NCBI RefSeq assembly: GCF_003289925.1
Contig: NZ_QLZQ01000005.1
Location: forward strand, 62,001-126,000
Length of the DNA: 64,000 nt
Direction of reading: 5' to 3'
DNA from: Planococcus maitriensis
GTDB taxonomy: Bacteria > Bacillota > Bacilli > Bacillales_A > Planococcaceae
Positions 1 through 8,848 of this stretch are shown here, piece by piece. The notes under the pieces are model-generated. The model was not told where the DNA came from and did not search any database. It saw only the letters and a list, made by a program, of their open reading frames with translations. How positions within the stretch are numbered: position 1 is the first letter of the stretch; each line of letters starts with the position of its first letter. A program made the position numbers and the translations under genes.

Positions 1-266
1 GAAGCGCCGAAAATTTCAACCTTGCCATCCCCGTCCACATCGGCGGCTTGGGGGCGCCCGTAATTCGGCGCGCCAAAAAGATAGCGCCACACCAATTTGC
101 CGGTTTCCGCTACCCGGACGTACAAATACCAGTCCCAGGACTGATAGATGACGACCCGCTGGCCGTTGCTGAAGATGGCGAAGATGGGAGTGGAATAGAT
201 CGGTTCGTCGCCTGTTTTGACTTGCCATAAGAGTTCATGCCCGAAATTATTTGCCGCTTCTCGCAT
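1..266 (-). CDS. FG-GAP/VCBS-like repeat protein, C-terminus beyond window
   Basis: The N-terminal part of a minus-strand gene runs off the left edge. It opens with a short polar stretch, then a WQVKTG beta-propeller-like blade and, near residue 80, the acidic motif DVDGDGKVEIFG. That motif is typical of calcium-binding FG-GAP/VCBS propeller repeats. The start chosen is the ATG at 266-264, which has AGGGAG about 8 nt upstream; an in-frame ATG at 272 sits too close to that site. No signal peptide is visible in the first 25 residues. Such proteins usually mediate protein or surface interactions; the actual function is unknown. Confidence 0.6.
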   Translation of the reverse strand, partial: MREAANNFGHELLWQVKTGDEPIYSTPIFAIFSNGQRVVIYQSWDWYLYVRVAETGKLVWRYLFGAPNYGRPQAADVDGDGKVEIFGA

Positions 267-458
267 AGTCATCTCTCCCTAAGGTTTAGCGGTTTGGCGT
301 ATCCACCCGCAAAACCGTTTTGGTTTATTTATACAGGAGAGGGCACAATACCTGCATGCCCCGTCAACTGGTATAATGGAGCAGTGTCAAAAGCGCAGGC
401 TTTCGATACTCTTTTTTTGCACCATATGGATTTTACTAGCTGGGAGTTGGAAATAGAG

Positions 459-1646
459 ATGAACAAAAAAGACATTGCCGAAATCCGCAAACAGTTCAAG
501 CTGGAGACGGATTTATTGAAAATCGCCGAAATTTATAACGTATACATCAAACAGGAAACAAGTGAGATCTTCCACGAGGAGAGCCGCTCGTTTTCCTTGC
601 TCGACCGGGAGCAGCAGGAGCTGTTCTTGGCCAATTTCAAGAAAGTGCTCGCGGGCAAGCTCGACATCAAGCTGTTCGAAGTGAAGTTCCAGCGCCCGGA
701 AGAAGGGCAGGCGGACCATACGCAGCATCTATTGTACGAAGGGCTCCATGCGGACGATGCGGAAGGCTGGAAAGACAATATGCAGCGCCTCGCCTTGAAG
801 ATGGTCGAGGAGACGCCTTATGACAAGGACATGGTCATCACCTTCATCCGCGGGACGTATTTCAAGACGACAAAGCGCGAGCCCGACGAGACGGAAGCCG
901 CGCTGCGCGATGAGGTGTACACGACGCCGTTCGTCCTCAGCAGCATGAACCAGACCGAACTGCCGAAATCATCGCTGGTGTTTGATTTTGTCGAAAAGGA
1001 ATTCAAGTCGAACATCATGGCGGACCCGGTCATCAAGCTGTCATCGCCGGTCGGCGGGTTCTTGTTCCCGAGTTTCACGAACAATGCCGCAGACGTCAAC
1101 CGCATCCTGTATTCCGCGGCAAAAGCCAATAAGCCGGATTTCCAGTTTATCGAAAACGTGCTGAACGGCGACGAAATCACCACCGCAGAAGACGATAAAG
1201 TGGTCTTTGAAGAAATCGTCAAGCAAGTGATCGGCGATGAAGTCAATTCGAGAACGCTCGCAGGCGTCTACGACGAGATCAACAGCATGCTCGAAGTGGA
1301 AGCGGAAGACGAAGACGAAGTGGCACCGATGCTCGATTCCAAGGAAGTCGAGCGCGTCTTGAAGGCAAGCGGCATCAAGGACATCAGCACGGAGAAAGTG
1401 GAACAGGCTTTCCAGCAAGTGACCGATGACCGCCAGTACGAGATGAAAGCGAGCCATATCGTGCCGAAATACGGCTCCAAATCGATCAAGATCAACACGA
1501 AAGTCGCAGAAATCAAGATCGGCCCCGAAGACTTACGTTACGTCAAACAAGTCAATTACAATGGCCGCCGCTGCATCCTCATCGAAGTCGAAGAGGATAC
1601 GGTAGTGGAAGGGTTTAAATTATTGGCGGAGGAAGAGTTGGAGTAG
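459..1646 (+). CDS. DUF4317 family protein
   Basis: A 395-residue cytosolic protein beginning MNKKDIAEIRKQFKL, the characteristic start of DUF4317 proteins found across Firmicutes. The frame is open further upstream, but the conserved N-terminus fixes the ATG at 459. The sequence is rich in Glu, Lys and Asp and has no membrane segments or signal peptide. A conserved-looking REQQELFLANFKKVL block lies near residue 45. The family has no established biochemical role. It stands alone, about 70 bp ahead of the deaminase gene on the same strand. Confidence 0.85.
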   Translation: MNKKDIAEIRKQFKLETDLLKIAEIYNVYIKQETSEIFHEESRSFSLLDREQQELFLANFKKVLAGKLDIKLFEVKFQRPEEGQADHTQHLLYEGLHADDAEGWKDNMQRLALKMVEETPYDKDMVITFIRGTYFKTTKREPDETEAALRDEVYTTPFVLSSMNQTELPKSSLVFDFVEKEFKSNIMADPVIKLSSPVGGFLFPSFTNNAADVNRILYSAAKANKPDFQFIENVLNGDEITTAEDDKVVFEEIVKQVIGDEVNSRTLAGVYDEINSMLEVEAEDEDEVAPMLDSKEVERVLKASGIKDISTEKVEQAFQQVTDDRQYEMKASHIVPKYGSKSIKINTKVAEIKIGPEDLRYVKQVNYNGRRCILIEVEEDTVVEGFKLLAEEELE

Positions 1647-1716
1647 AACGGGCTTAACCGCCCATTAAGTGGGTAAACTTATTTAAAGTGCAATAAATGG
1701 ATAGGAGGAGCCGCAC

Positions 1717-2196
1717 ATGATCACCGAAACCGATTTAAAGCATCTGCAGCGCTGTGTGGAACTTGCCGAACAGGCGCTTGAGAAAGGGGACGAGCCATTC
1801 GGTTCCGTCCTTGTATCGGCTGCTGGGGAGGTGCTGTTCGAGGACCATAACCACGTGGCGTCAGGCGACCATACGCAGCATCCGGAATTTGCGATTGCGC
1901 GCTGGGCGGCGAATCACCTGGCGCCGGAAGAACGGGCGCATGCGACTGTCTATACGTCAGGCGAGCATTGCCCGATGTGCGCAGCGGCGCATGGCTGGTC
2001 CGGGCTCGGCCGCATCGTCTATGCGAGTTCATCGGAACAATTGGCGGAGTGGATGAAAGAGCTGAACACTGAACCTTCGCCTGTCCGCAACCTGTCCATA
2101 AAAGAAATACTGACGAATCCGGACGTCGATGGGCCGGTTCCGGAGCTTGCGGCAAAAGTGGGCGAACTTCACCGCCGTTTACACGAATCAAAATAG
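1717..2196 (+). CDS. Nucleoside/guanine deaminase-like zinc enzyme
   Basis: A 159-residue member of the cytidine/deoxycytidylate deaminase superfamily, which hydrolytically deaminates bases or nucleosides using a zinc-bound water. Zinc ligands and the proton shuttle are visible as H55-P-E57 and C85-P-M-C88. HPE and CPMC are closer to guanine deaminase/TadA-like small deaminases than to cytidine deaminase. The ATG follows AGGAGG at a good distance. The true substrate cannot be read from sequence. A strong bidirectional hairpin closes the gene. Confidence 0.8.
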   Translation: MITETDLKHLQRCVELAEQALEKGDEPFGSVLVSAAGEVLFEDHNHVASGDHTQHPEFAIARWAANHLAPEERAHATVYTSGEHCPMCAAAHGWSGLGRIVYASSSEQLAEWMKELNTEPSPVRNLSIKEILTNPDVDGPVPELAAKVGELHRRLHESK

Positions 2197-2206
2197 TAAG
2201 CACATA

Positions 2207-2246
2207 AAAAAGGACTGCGAAGAAAATCTCTTCGCAGTCCTTTTCT
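2207..2246. terminator. Bidirectional Rho-independent terminator
   Basis: A perfect stem AAGGACTGCGAAGA/TCTTCGCAGTCCTT with a 4-nt-scale loop has U-runs in both directions. It serves the deaminase gene on plus and ahpF on minus, whose stop lies at 2252. Confidence 0.9.
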
Positions 2247-2251
2247 TTTGA

Positions 2252-3799
2252 TTACGCCATAACAGGGATATCACTTCGGATGAGGTGGTCGAACGCGCTG
2301 AGTGAAGCCGTGGCGCCGCCGCCCATCGAAATGATGATCTGTTTGTATGGGGTGTTCGTGCAGTCGCCTGCCGCGAATACGCCGGGTACGTTCGTCGCGC
2401 CGCGCTGGTCGATGACGATTTCGCCGTGCTGTGTACGCTCGACGAAGTCACCGAGCCAGTCGGTGTTCGGCACAAGGCCGATTTGGACGAAGACGCCGGA
2501 CAATTCGACATGCTTTTCTTCCCCGGTCTTGAGGTCGATATAGGAAAGGCCGTTCACTTTATCAGTGCCGGTAATTTCCGACGTACGGGCATTCGTCAGC
2601 ACCGTGACGTTCGGCAGGATCTTCAGGCGGTCCTGCAAAACGGAATCCGCTTTAAGTTCTGTGTTGTATTCAAGCACCGTGACGTGGTTCGTGATTCCTG
2701 CAAGGTCAATCGCCGCTTCCACGCCGGAGTTGCCGCCGCCGATCACTGCGACGTCTTTGCCGGAAAATAGCGGGCCGTCGCAATGCGGGCAGTACGCCAC
2801 GCCTTTGTTCTTGAATTCCGCTTCGCCAGGAACGCCGATATTGCGCCAGCGGGCACCTGTAGAAAGAATGACGGACTTGCCTTTGACGACAGCGCCGTTT
2901 TCGAGTTCAAGCTCGAACAGCTCTTTCTTCTCCAAGCGCTTCGCACGCTGGAGGTTCATGAGGTCGATGTCGTATTCTTTCACATGCTCTTCAAGGCTGG
3001 CCGCGAATTTCGGGCCTTCCGTGTGCTTGACGCTGATGAAGTTCTCGATGCTTAAGGTATCCATCACCTGTCCGCCGAAGCGCTCAGCGACGATGCCGGT
3101 GCGGATGCCTTTACGCGCCGCGTAAATCGCTGCGCTGGCACCAGCCGGGCCGCCGCCGACGACGAGCACGTCAAACGGTTCTTTGTCTTCGAATTCGGAA
3201 GCGTCCGGCGCATTGCCGAGCTTCGCAAGTAATTCCTCAAGCGACATGCGTCCGCTCGAGAATGATTCGCCGTTTAGGAATACCGTTGGAACGGCCATGA
3301 TGTCCTTGCTTTCGACTTCTTCCTTGAACGCCGCGCCGTCGATCATCGTATGCGTGATGTTCGGATTGAGGACGCTCATCAAGTTGAGTGATTGCACGAC
3401 TTCCGGGCAGTTCTGGCAGCTCAGGCTGATATAAGACTCGAAATGATAAGAACCTTCAAGGTTTTTGATTTGATCCATTACTTTTTGGTCGGCTTTCGGC
3501 GCACGTCCGCTCACTTGCAACAAGGCAAGGACGAGGGAAGTGAACTCGTGGCCGAGCGGGATGCCCGCAAAGGTGATGCCCATATCTTCGCCAGGACGGG
3601 TGACACTGAAGCTTGGCGTTCTCTCAAGCTCAGTGCGCTCCACTTGGATGCGTGAAGACATGGCAGACAGTTCCTCCACCAAATCGACCATATCATTTGA
3701 TACCTTATCGGACCCGGCGCTCACTTGGAGCAGCACGTCGCCTTCCAAAAGCTGCAAGTATTGCTCTAATTGAGATTTGATTTGCGCATCTAGTATCAT
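2252..3799 (-). CDS. ahpF: Alkyl hydroperoxide reductase subunit F
   Basis: The 515-residue flavoprotein disulfide reductase that passes electrons from NADH to AhpC. The N-terminal tandem thioredoxin-like region carries the redox pair CQNC near residue 128. The FAD-binding [10 protein letters not shown] motif begins near residue 215, CPHC is the thioredoxin-reductase-type active site near 340, and [10 protein letters not shown] is the NADH-binding Rossmann motif. Length matches the 509-521 typical of AhpF. The ATG at 3799 is preferred over an in-frame TTG two codons upstream because GGGAG lies 8 nt before it. It follows ahpC by 13 nt in one operon. Confidence 0.95.
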   Translation of the reverse strand: MILDAQIKSQLEQYLQLLEGDVLLQVSAGSDKVSNDMVDLVEELSAMSSRIQVERTELERTPSFSVTRPGEDMGITFAGIPLGHEFTSLVLALLQVSGRAPKADQKVMDQIKNLEGSYHFESYISLSCQNCPEVVQSLNLMSVLNPNITHTMIDGAAFKEEVESKDIMAVPTVFLNGESFSSGRMSLEELLAKLGNAPDASEFEDKEPFDVLVVGGGPAGASAAIYAARKGIRTGIVAERFGGQVMDTLSIENFISVKHTEGPKFAASLEEHVKEYDIDLMNLQRAKRLEKKELFELELENGAVVKGKSVILSTGARWRNIGVPGEAEFKNKGVAYCPHCDGPLFSGKDVAVIGGGNSGVEAAIDLAGITNHVTVLEYNTELKADSVLQDRLKILPNVTVLTNARTSEITGTDKVNGLSYIDLKTGEEKHVELSGVFVQIGLVPNTDWLGDFVERTQHGEIVIDQRGATNVPGVFAAGDCTNTPYKQIIISMGGGATASLSAFDHLIRSDIPVMA

Positions 3800-3812
3800 T
3801 GTCAAAACTCCC

Positions 3813-4382
3813 TTAAATCTTGCCTACGAGGTCAAGGCTTGGCTTCAATGTGTCGCTGCCTTCTTCCCATTTCGCCGGGCAAACTTCGCCTGGGTTGTTG
3901 CGCACGTATTGTGCCGCTTTGATTTTGCCGACAAGCGTGCTGGCGTCGCGGCCGATGCCGTCTGCATTGATTTCCGCAGCTTGGACGATGCCGTCAGGGT
4001 CTACGATGAATGTGCCGCGCTGTGCCAGGCCTTCTTCTTCGTTCAGAACATCGAATCCGCGTGAAATGCGCTGAGACGGGTCACCGATCATTGTGTATTC
4101 GATTTTGCCGATTGCATCTGAGTGGTCGTGCCAAGCTTTGTGAGTGAAGTGAGTGTCTGTAGAAACAGAGTATACTTCCACGCCAAGCTCTTTCAATGTG
4201 GCGTATTGGCTTTGGAGGTCTTCAAGTTCAGTCGGGCAAACGAACGTGAAGTCCGCTGGGTAGAAGCATACGACGCTCCATTGGCCTTTCATGTTTTCTT
4301 CAGTGACTTCAATGAAATCTCCGCTCCCGGCCTGGTAAGCTGAAGCGTTAAATGGTTGGATTTCTTTTCCGATTAATGACAT
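3813..4382 (-). CDS. ahpC: Alkyl hydroperoxide reductase subunit C, 2-Cys peroxiredoxin
   Basis: A 189-residue typical 2-Cys peroxiredoxin that reduces H2O2 and organic hydroperoxides and is recycled by AhpF. The peroxidatic cysteine is C49 in [14 protein letters not shown], and the resolving cysteine is C168 in GEVCPAKW near the C-terminus. The ATG has AGGAGG 9 nt upstream. It is the first gene of the ahpC-ahpF operon. A near-perfect PerR box lies about 100 bp upstream, indicating derepression by peroxide. Confidence 0.97.
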   Translation of the reverse strand: MSLIGKEIQPFNASAYQAGSGDFIEVTEENMKGQWSVVCFYPADFTFVCPTELEDLQSQYATLKELGVEVYSVSTDTHFTHKAWHDHSDAIGKIEYTMIGDPSQRISRGFDVLNEEEGLAQRGTFIVDPDGIVQAAEINADGIGRDASTLVGKIKAAQYVRNNPGEVCPAKWEEGSDTLKPSLDLVGKI

Positions 4383-4424
4383 AAATAATTACCTCCTGAA
4401 TGATTTTTTAGAATTACCGTAAAC

Positions 4425-4476
4425 GATAACGTAAAAAAATTAATCGAAGTGGTTCGCCCCAATTAATATCGTTATC
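4425..4476 (-). promoter_or_regulatory. Stem in the ahpC 5' leader
   Basis: On the minus strand GATAACG (4476-4470) pairs with CGTTATC (4431-4425), and inside them two ATTAAT hexamers can pair. This gives a long hairpin between the PerR box and the ahpC ribosome binding site. It may stabilise the mRNA; no ligand-binding family is recognised. Confidence 0.35.
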
Positions 4477-4479
4477 TGG

Positions 4480-4494
4480 TTATAATAATTCTAA
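4480..4494. promoter_or_regulatory. PerR box upstream of ahpC
   Basis: TTATAATAATTCTAA matches the PerR consensus TTATAATNATTATAA at 13 of 14 defined positions. It lies about 100 bp upstream of the ahpC start, as expected for peroxide-responsive repression. Confidence 0.85.
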
Positions 4495-4547
4495 TTCTAT
4501 TTCCATTGTCATATGAAATCGGGTTTTTGTCAAAGAGAACCCTAAAG

Positions 4548-4561
4548 TGGAAACGCTTTCG
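4548..4561. promoter_or_regulatory. cre-like catabolite repression site
   Basis: TGGAAACGCTTTCG matches the CcpA cre consensus TGNAANCGNTNNCA except at the final base. It lies more than 350 bp from the nearest downstream start, so its target is unclear. Confidence 0.3.
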
Positions 4562-4915
4562 CTGAAAGACTAGAAAAAACGTTGCAAGAAGCCGTTTTAA
4601 TCAAAAAAACACATAATCTGAAAAAAGCAGGGTAGATTGTGAAATTAATAATTATTAAATATTTCGAAATAGGGTTAATAATCAAAAATAATGGTGATTT
4701 CTCAATAAAGCCTCCCAATTGATAGAATGGCGGGCAATAGGGAGGCATAAAAAGAACCAGGCAGTTAAGTCACTTATTGGGCAGGATATTCAAGAGAGGC
4801 GTCGGGGGATTCTGCCTGATCGCGAGCATATCTAAAACCCGCAGCGGGCTGCATGTTAAGATGGATATAGGAAAATGACAGCACAGTAAATCTTTGTAAG
4901 GGAAAGCAGGATTTT

Positions 4916-5641
4916 ATGGAGTTTGCCGTATTTACCATCGTCATACTGATTGCCTCAATCCTCCAGACGAGCACCGGATTCGGGTTTTCCATCCTGGCGA
5001 CGCCATTCCTTCTGCTGATCTTTGAGCCCGCCGAAGCCATACAGATAAATTTAATCTTATCTTTGCTCATTTCGGCCGCCTTGATCGCAAAGGTTCGGAA
5101 AGATGTCGATATCGGTGTTTTGAAAAGGTTCATTACTGGAAGTTCGCTGGGGTTGCCTGTTGGAATAGCGGTCTTCTTGATGATCGATTTGAATAGCTTG
5201 AAACTCATGGTAAGCCTGCTCATTTTATTGCTGACCTTGATGCTCATTTTTAAATTTCGGATCAGCCGAAATAACAAGCGGGATCTATTGGTCGGTGGCC
5301 TTTCCGGTTCCCTGACAACAAGTATTGGCATGCCGGGACCTCCGATTTTGCTATATTTTTCAGGAACGGAGACGAAAAAAGAAACCTTGCGGAGTACGAC
5401 GTTGGCGTTTTACCTCTTCATTTATTTGGTGAGCCTGATCATGCAGGTGAGTTTTGCGGGAACGAACAAAACCGTTTGGCTCTCCAGTTTCTGGGCCCTC
5501 CCACTTGTAGCGGCAGGCCTATACTTGGGGCAATTATTGTTTGGGCGAATCAACCAACGGATTTTCCGGATGTTCACTTATGTCATCTTACTGTTCACAG
5601 GGAGTTATTTACTGTTGGAGAGTTTAGGATGGTTGCCATGA
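4916..5641 (+). CDS. TauE/SafE family sulfite/organosulfonate exporter-like permease
   Basis: A 241-residue integral membrane protein with about eight hydrophobic segments. The family hallmark glycine-rich block STGFGFSILATP lies in the first segment, and a second half-repeat near residue 130 (GGLSGSLTTSIGMPGPP) fits the internal duplication of TauE/SafE proteins. Family members export sulfite or sulfonates or take part in small-anion flux; substrate is not evident here. The ribosome binding site is weak (AGG only), so the exact start is less sure. It is monocistronic and converges on the oxidase gene across a hairpin. Confidence 0.8.
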   Translation: MEFAVFTIVILIASILQTSTGFGFSILATPFLLLIFEPAEAIQINLILSLLISAALIAKVRKDVDIGVLKRFITGSSLGLPVGIAVFLMIDLNSLKLMVSLLILLLTLMLIFKFRISRNNKRDLLVGGLSGSLTTSIGMPGPPILLYFSGTETKKETLRSTTLAFYLFIYLVSLIMQVSFAGTNKTVWLSSFWALPLVAAGLYLGQLLFGRINQRIFRMFTYVILLFTGSYLLLESLGWLP

Positions 5642-5668
5642 ACGATTCACTAATAGTCGGCAAATATA

Positions 5669-5712
5669 ACAAAGAGGTTCTCCTTTAACAATAAGGAGAA
5701 CCTCTTTGTGTT
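5669..5712. terminator. Terminator between convergent genes
   Basis: A perfect 15-bp stem CAAAGAGGTTCTCCT/AGGAGAACCTCTTTG separates the exporter (plus) from the oxidase (minus). U-runs are short, but the stem is very stable. Confidence 0.8.
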
Positions 5713-5717
5713 TGAGC

Positions 5718-6857
5718 TCATAGTTTAAAGCGATTGAGCGAGAACGGGGCGATATCGAATTCCGTGTGGCCGTCGATCGCCAACCGGCTTAACACTTCGC
5801 CCATGACGCTGCCGAATTTAAAGCCGTGGCCGGTAAAGCCGCAGGCGAAAATGACGCGCTCGTTGTCCGGATGGCGGTCGATGATGAAGTTATGGTCGTC
5901 CGATACGGTGTATAAACACGTTTTGCCTTGTTTCAATTCTCCGCTCGCTTCTGGCATATACAGGTCCAGGAATCTTCTTAGGTCGCCCTCATCAAATTCG
6001 TATTGCCCGAAGTTCTGGGTTTGTTCGTCCGGGTCGATTGGCTGCCCGCCATCCGAGCGTCCGACTTTTACGCCAGCGCCGTCGATGCTCGGGAAGCCGT
6101 AGAACATCATCTCGGGACCTTCCACAAAAAAACCGGGAAATTGATCGGCATTGTATATCTCCGGTGCTTCAAACCAGCCGACCGCTTTGCGCGTCGGTTG
6201 GATCGGCAATTGCAGGTCTGGTAGCAGCTTCTTCGCCCAAGCACCGGCCGTAACGATCACTTTTTCAGCATAGAAAACACCTTGTGCGGTGGAAATTTTC
6301 ACACGGTTGCCATTCTGTATATCAATGTGCTGGACGGGTGTATTTGGCACGTAATGGATGCCATTTTCAAGCGCCAGTTTCTTATAGGCACAGATGGCAT
6401 TTTCGCTGTATAACACGCCTGCCTGTGCTTCGAAGCAGCCGATGAAATGCTCGGGCACAGTGAAGCCTGGCCATCTGTCTTGGATGGCGCCGCTGCTTAA
6501 TATTTCGAGCGGCAAGCCGTAGCTATTGGCGGCTGCAATGCTCTCCAATAGAAAAGGCGAGTCTTCCGGGCCGAGTCCGATGACGCCGGTCTTGTCGAAC
6601 ACTTTGTAGCCGGTCTGCTTCTCCAAGTCTTCCCATAATTGCTGTGCGCGCAACACTAACCTAACGTAATGCCTGCCTTCCCCGTAAGCGTGGCGGATCA
6701 ATCGGGTATCTCCGTGATGGCTGCCGTTCGCATGGGGCGGGTCGAATGCATCGATCACCAATGTCTTCTTGCCTTGCTGTGCCAAAAAAGCGCCGGCGGC
6801 CATGCCCATTGTGCCGGCACCGACGATGGCGACGTCAAAAACAGTTTTCTCGCTCAT
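5718..6857 (-). CDS. Monomeric sarcosine oxidase / N-methyl-L-tryptophan oxidase family
   Basis: A 379-residue FAD enzyme oxidising N-methyl groups of secondary amino acids to formaldehyde, amine and H2O2. The dinucleotide-binding motif GAGTMGMAAGAFLAQQG is at residues 13-29. Cys314 in KTCLYTVSDD aligns with Cys315 of monomeric sarcosine oxidase, the covalent 8-alpha-S-cysteinyl FAD attachment site. The chosen ATG at 6857 has GGAGTG 8 nt upstream; an in-frame ATG 11 codons earlier lacks a good site. Sarcosine and N-methyltryptophan substrates cannot be separated by sequence alone. Confidence 0.88.
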   Translation of the reverse strand: MSEKTVFDVAIVGAGTMGMAAGAFLAQQGKKTLVIDAFDPPHANGSHHGDTRLIRHAYGEGRHYVRLVLRAQQLWEDLEKQTGYKVFDKTGVIGLGPEDSPFLLESIAAANSYGLPLEILSSGAIQDRWPGFTVPEHFIGCFEAQAGVLYSENAICAYKKLALENGIHYVPNTPVQHIDIQNGNRVKISTAQGVFYAEKVIVTAGAWAKKLLPDLQLPIQPTRKAVGWFEAPEIYNADQFPGFFVEGPEMMFYGFPSIDGAGVKVGRSDGGQPIDPDEQTQNFGQYEFDEGDLRRFLDLYMPEASGELKQGKTCLYTVSDDHNFIIDRHPDNERVIFACGFTGHGFKFGSVMGEVLSRLAIDGHTEFDIAPFSLNRFKL

Positions 6858-7009
6858 CTTGTGTTCACTCCGCTCTTGTATTGGATGCATGCCGCCCAGT
6901 GGAACCCGGCAGCAATGGAATATTAAAATCGATAGTATGCAATACGGCAGGCTTTGTCAATTTCCTCCTGAATTTTTATGCGAAATTTTGATTTATTTTC
7001 AAAAAGGGT

Positions 7010-7038
7010 TTGACAGCAGGGGCTTTCTCAAATACTAT
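7010..7038 (+). promoter_or_regulatory. SigmaA promoter of the first S-box operon
   Basis: TTGACA at 7010-7015 and TACTAT at 7033-7038 are separated by exactly 17 nt. They sit about 28 nt before the first paired strand of the S-box aptamer. Confidence 0.8.
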
Positions 7039-7065
7039 CGCTAATATGTTAAAAAAATTAAATAA

Positions 7066-7167
7066 CTTATCCAGAGAGACTGAGGGACAGGCCCTATGAC
7101 GTCCAGCAACCATCATATTCATGAGAGGTGCTAATTCCTGCAGGATGTATTCATTCTGAGAGATAAG
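7066..7167 (+). ncRNA. SAM-I (S-box) riboswitch
   Basis: The conserved S-box order is present. P1 pairs CTTATC (7066-7071) with GATAAG (7162-7167). The core includes GAGGGACAGGCCCTATGA, CAGCAACC, and GGTGCTAATTCC. It is followed at once by a terminator, the expression platform. With SAM bound the terminator forms, so downstream methionine/sulfur genes are expressed only when SAM is low. Confidence 0.95.
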
Positions 7168-7178
7168 AAATTGGTCGA

Positions 7179-7208
7179 AGCCTCTTTCCTATTGAAAGAG
7201 GCTTTTTT
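7179..7208 (+). terminator. S-box expression-platform terminator
   Basis: AGCCTCTTTC/GAAAGAGGCT followed by a T-run, 12 nt beyond the S-box P1 3' strand. The expected SAM-dependent terminator ahead of the ABC importer genes. Confidence 0.9.
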
Positions 7209-7294
7209 GCATCCAAAAGGAGGGCAGGCACTCTACACAAGGCGGAAAGTCCAGCCCTATCATAAAAAACTACACACCAAAAGGAGCTTGAATT

Positions 7295-8107
7295 ATGAAA
7301 AGAAACGCTTATGTATTCGCAACTGCCTGTTTAGTAGGGATTGCCGGGGCACTCGCCGGCTGTTCATCGGAAGAGACGGCGAACGCTGACGGAGAGCAAG
7401 TGATCCGCGTCGGGACACAAAACGACTATCCGCCTTTCGCTTTTGCGGATGATGACAACCAGCTGACAGGCTACGACGTGGACATGATGAAGGCCGTCGA
7501 TGAACAATTGGACGGCTATACGTTCGAATACGTCGCCGTGCCATGGGACAGCATGTTCCTTGCACTCGAGTCGAATAAAATCCAAGCCATCGCCGACCAA
7601 GTAGCGAAAACGCCGGAACGCCAAGAAAAGTATTTGTTCACCGATGAATCGTATTTCGCAGCGGAAACGGTCATCGCAGTAAAAGAAGGCCGAGAAGACA
7701 TTCAGACGATTGAAGATTTGGAAGGCAAAGCGGTCGGGGCGTTGGCAGGTGACTCCTATACTTTATTGCTTGAAGAATATAACGAAACCGCCGCCGAGCC
7801 AATCGAACTGAAATATAGCGAAAGCGGTAATCCATCGGAAATTCTGCAGGATGTGCAGAACGGGCGCGTCGACGCTTACGTCAACGACCCGATCATGATG
7901 AACGCGGTACTGGAAAAGAATGAGCTCGGCGTGGAGATTGTCGGCCAGCCTTTGGTCAATGACGATATGGGCATTGTCTTGAAAGACGAAGAAAAGGGCA
8001 AAGAGCTGAAAGCCTTGATCGACCCGATTTTGAAACAGCTGAAAGAAGACGGCACCTTATCCGAACTGTCCGAGAAATGGACCGGCGGCGACTACATCCC
8101 TGAATAA
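7295..8107 (+). CDS. Polar amino-acid ABC transporter substrate-binding lipoprotein
   Basis: A 270-residue family 3 (SBP_bac_3) binding protein. The signal peptide ends in the lipobox LAGC with C23 as lipidated residue. The mature N-terminus VIRVGTQNDYPPFAF and the GYDVDMMKAV block are family hallmarks. It is the first gene of an S-box-controlled operon with a permease, an ATPase and a homocysteine S-methyltransferase, so the ligand is probably a sulfur amino acid (methionine, cystine or S-methylmethionine). The ATG follows AAAGGAG by 8 nt. Confidence 0.9.
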   Translation: MKRNAYVFATACLVGIAGALAGCSSEETANADGEQVIRVGTQNDYPPFAFADDDNQLTGYDVDMMKAVDEQLDGYTFEYVAVPWDSMFLALESNKIQAIADQVAKTPERQEKYLFTDESYFAAETVIAVKEGREDIQTIEDLEGKAVGALAGDSYTLLLEEYNETAAEPIELKYSESGNPSEILQDVQNGRVDAYVNDPIMMNAVLEKNELGVEIVGQPLVNDDMGIVLKDEEKGKELKALIDPILKQLKEDGTLSELSEKWTGGDYIPE

Positions 8108-8128
8108 GCTAGCGGAAGGACAGAGACA

Positions 8129-8848
8129 ATGGAAAATTTACTGGACTTGAATTTCTTGATCGAGAGCTTTCCTGCCATTATTTCCAGGCTGCCAATCACG
8201 ATCGGCATAGCAGTCGGCTCGCTGCTTTTGAGTCTGGTCATCGGCGTGGCTGCAGCATTGATCAAAATCTACAAAGTGCCCGTGCTCAGCGTCATCACGT
8301 CGATCTATATTTCCTTTATCCGGGGGACGCCGTTATTGGTGCAGATTTACCTAGTGTTTTACGGGATTCCGAAAATCATTTATTTTCTTCAAAGCGAATA
8401 CGGCTGGCTTCAGTCGGCGGACGTTAATAGCATCGCTCCGGAATTCTATGCCTTGATGGCCTTTTCCATCAATTTGGGCGCGTATTTATCCGAGACGATC
8501 CGTTCTGCGATCGAATCGGTCGACCGCGGCCAGTTCGAAGCCGCCAAAGCGATCGGCATGACGCCTGTGCAGATGATGCTGAAGATCGTCTTCCCGCAGG
8601 CCTTGACGGCAGCGATCCCGAACCTCGGCAATATGTTCATCAGCACCATCAAAGACACCTCGCTCGTGTTCATCATCGGCGTCATCGATATCATGGGGCA
8701 GGCAAAAATCCTCGGCTCCCGCGGCTTGGCGTTCTTTGAAGTGTATATCGCCGTCTCGATCGTCTATTGGATCTTATGCATTGCCGTCGAGCGCTTATTG
8801 GTGAAAATCGAGAAGCGTGCACGCAGATATGAAAGAGGGATTGCCTGA
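8129..8848 (+). CDS. Amino-acid ABC transporter permease
   Basis: A 239-residue HisM-type permease with about five membrane spans. The family signature SFIRGTPLLVQIYLVFYGIP lies near residue 63, and the EAA coupling loop reads EAAKAIGMTPVQMMLKIVFPQA near residue 138. It starts 21 bp after the binding-protein gene and its last base overlaps the ATPase start. It forms the membrane channel of the S-box-regulated importer. Confidence 0.92.
   Translation: MENLLDLNFLIESFPAIISRLPITIGIAVGSLLLSLVIGVAAALIKIYKVPVLSVITSIYISFIRGTPLLVQIYLVFYGIPKIIYFLQSEYGWLQSADVNSIAPEFYALMAFSINLGAYLSETIRSAIESVDRGQFEAAKAIGMTPVQMMLKIVFPQALTAAIPNLGNMFISTIKDTSLVFIIGVIDIMGQAKILGSRGLAFFEVYIAVSIVYWILCIAVERLLVKIEKRARRYERGIA

Larger units (their letters stand above)
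4383..4915. other. Intergenic region between ahpC and the TauE/SafE gene
   Basis: This 533-bp AT-rich gap holds the ahpC leader and PerR box (4425-4494) and a cre-like site (4548-4561). A 68-codon minus frame at 4542-4748 lacks a ribosome binding site and any family signature and is judged spurious. Nothing else convincing was seen between 4600 and 4890. Confidence 0.6.

Noticed and set aside
4542-4748. 68-codon minus-strand frame in AT-rich DNA
   Set aside because: No ribosome binding site, composition explained by AT-rich sequence, no family.
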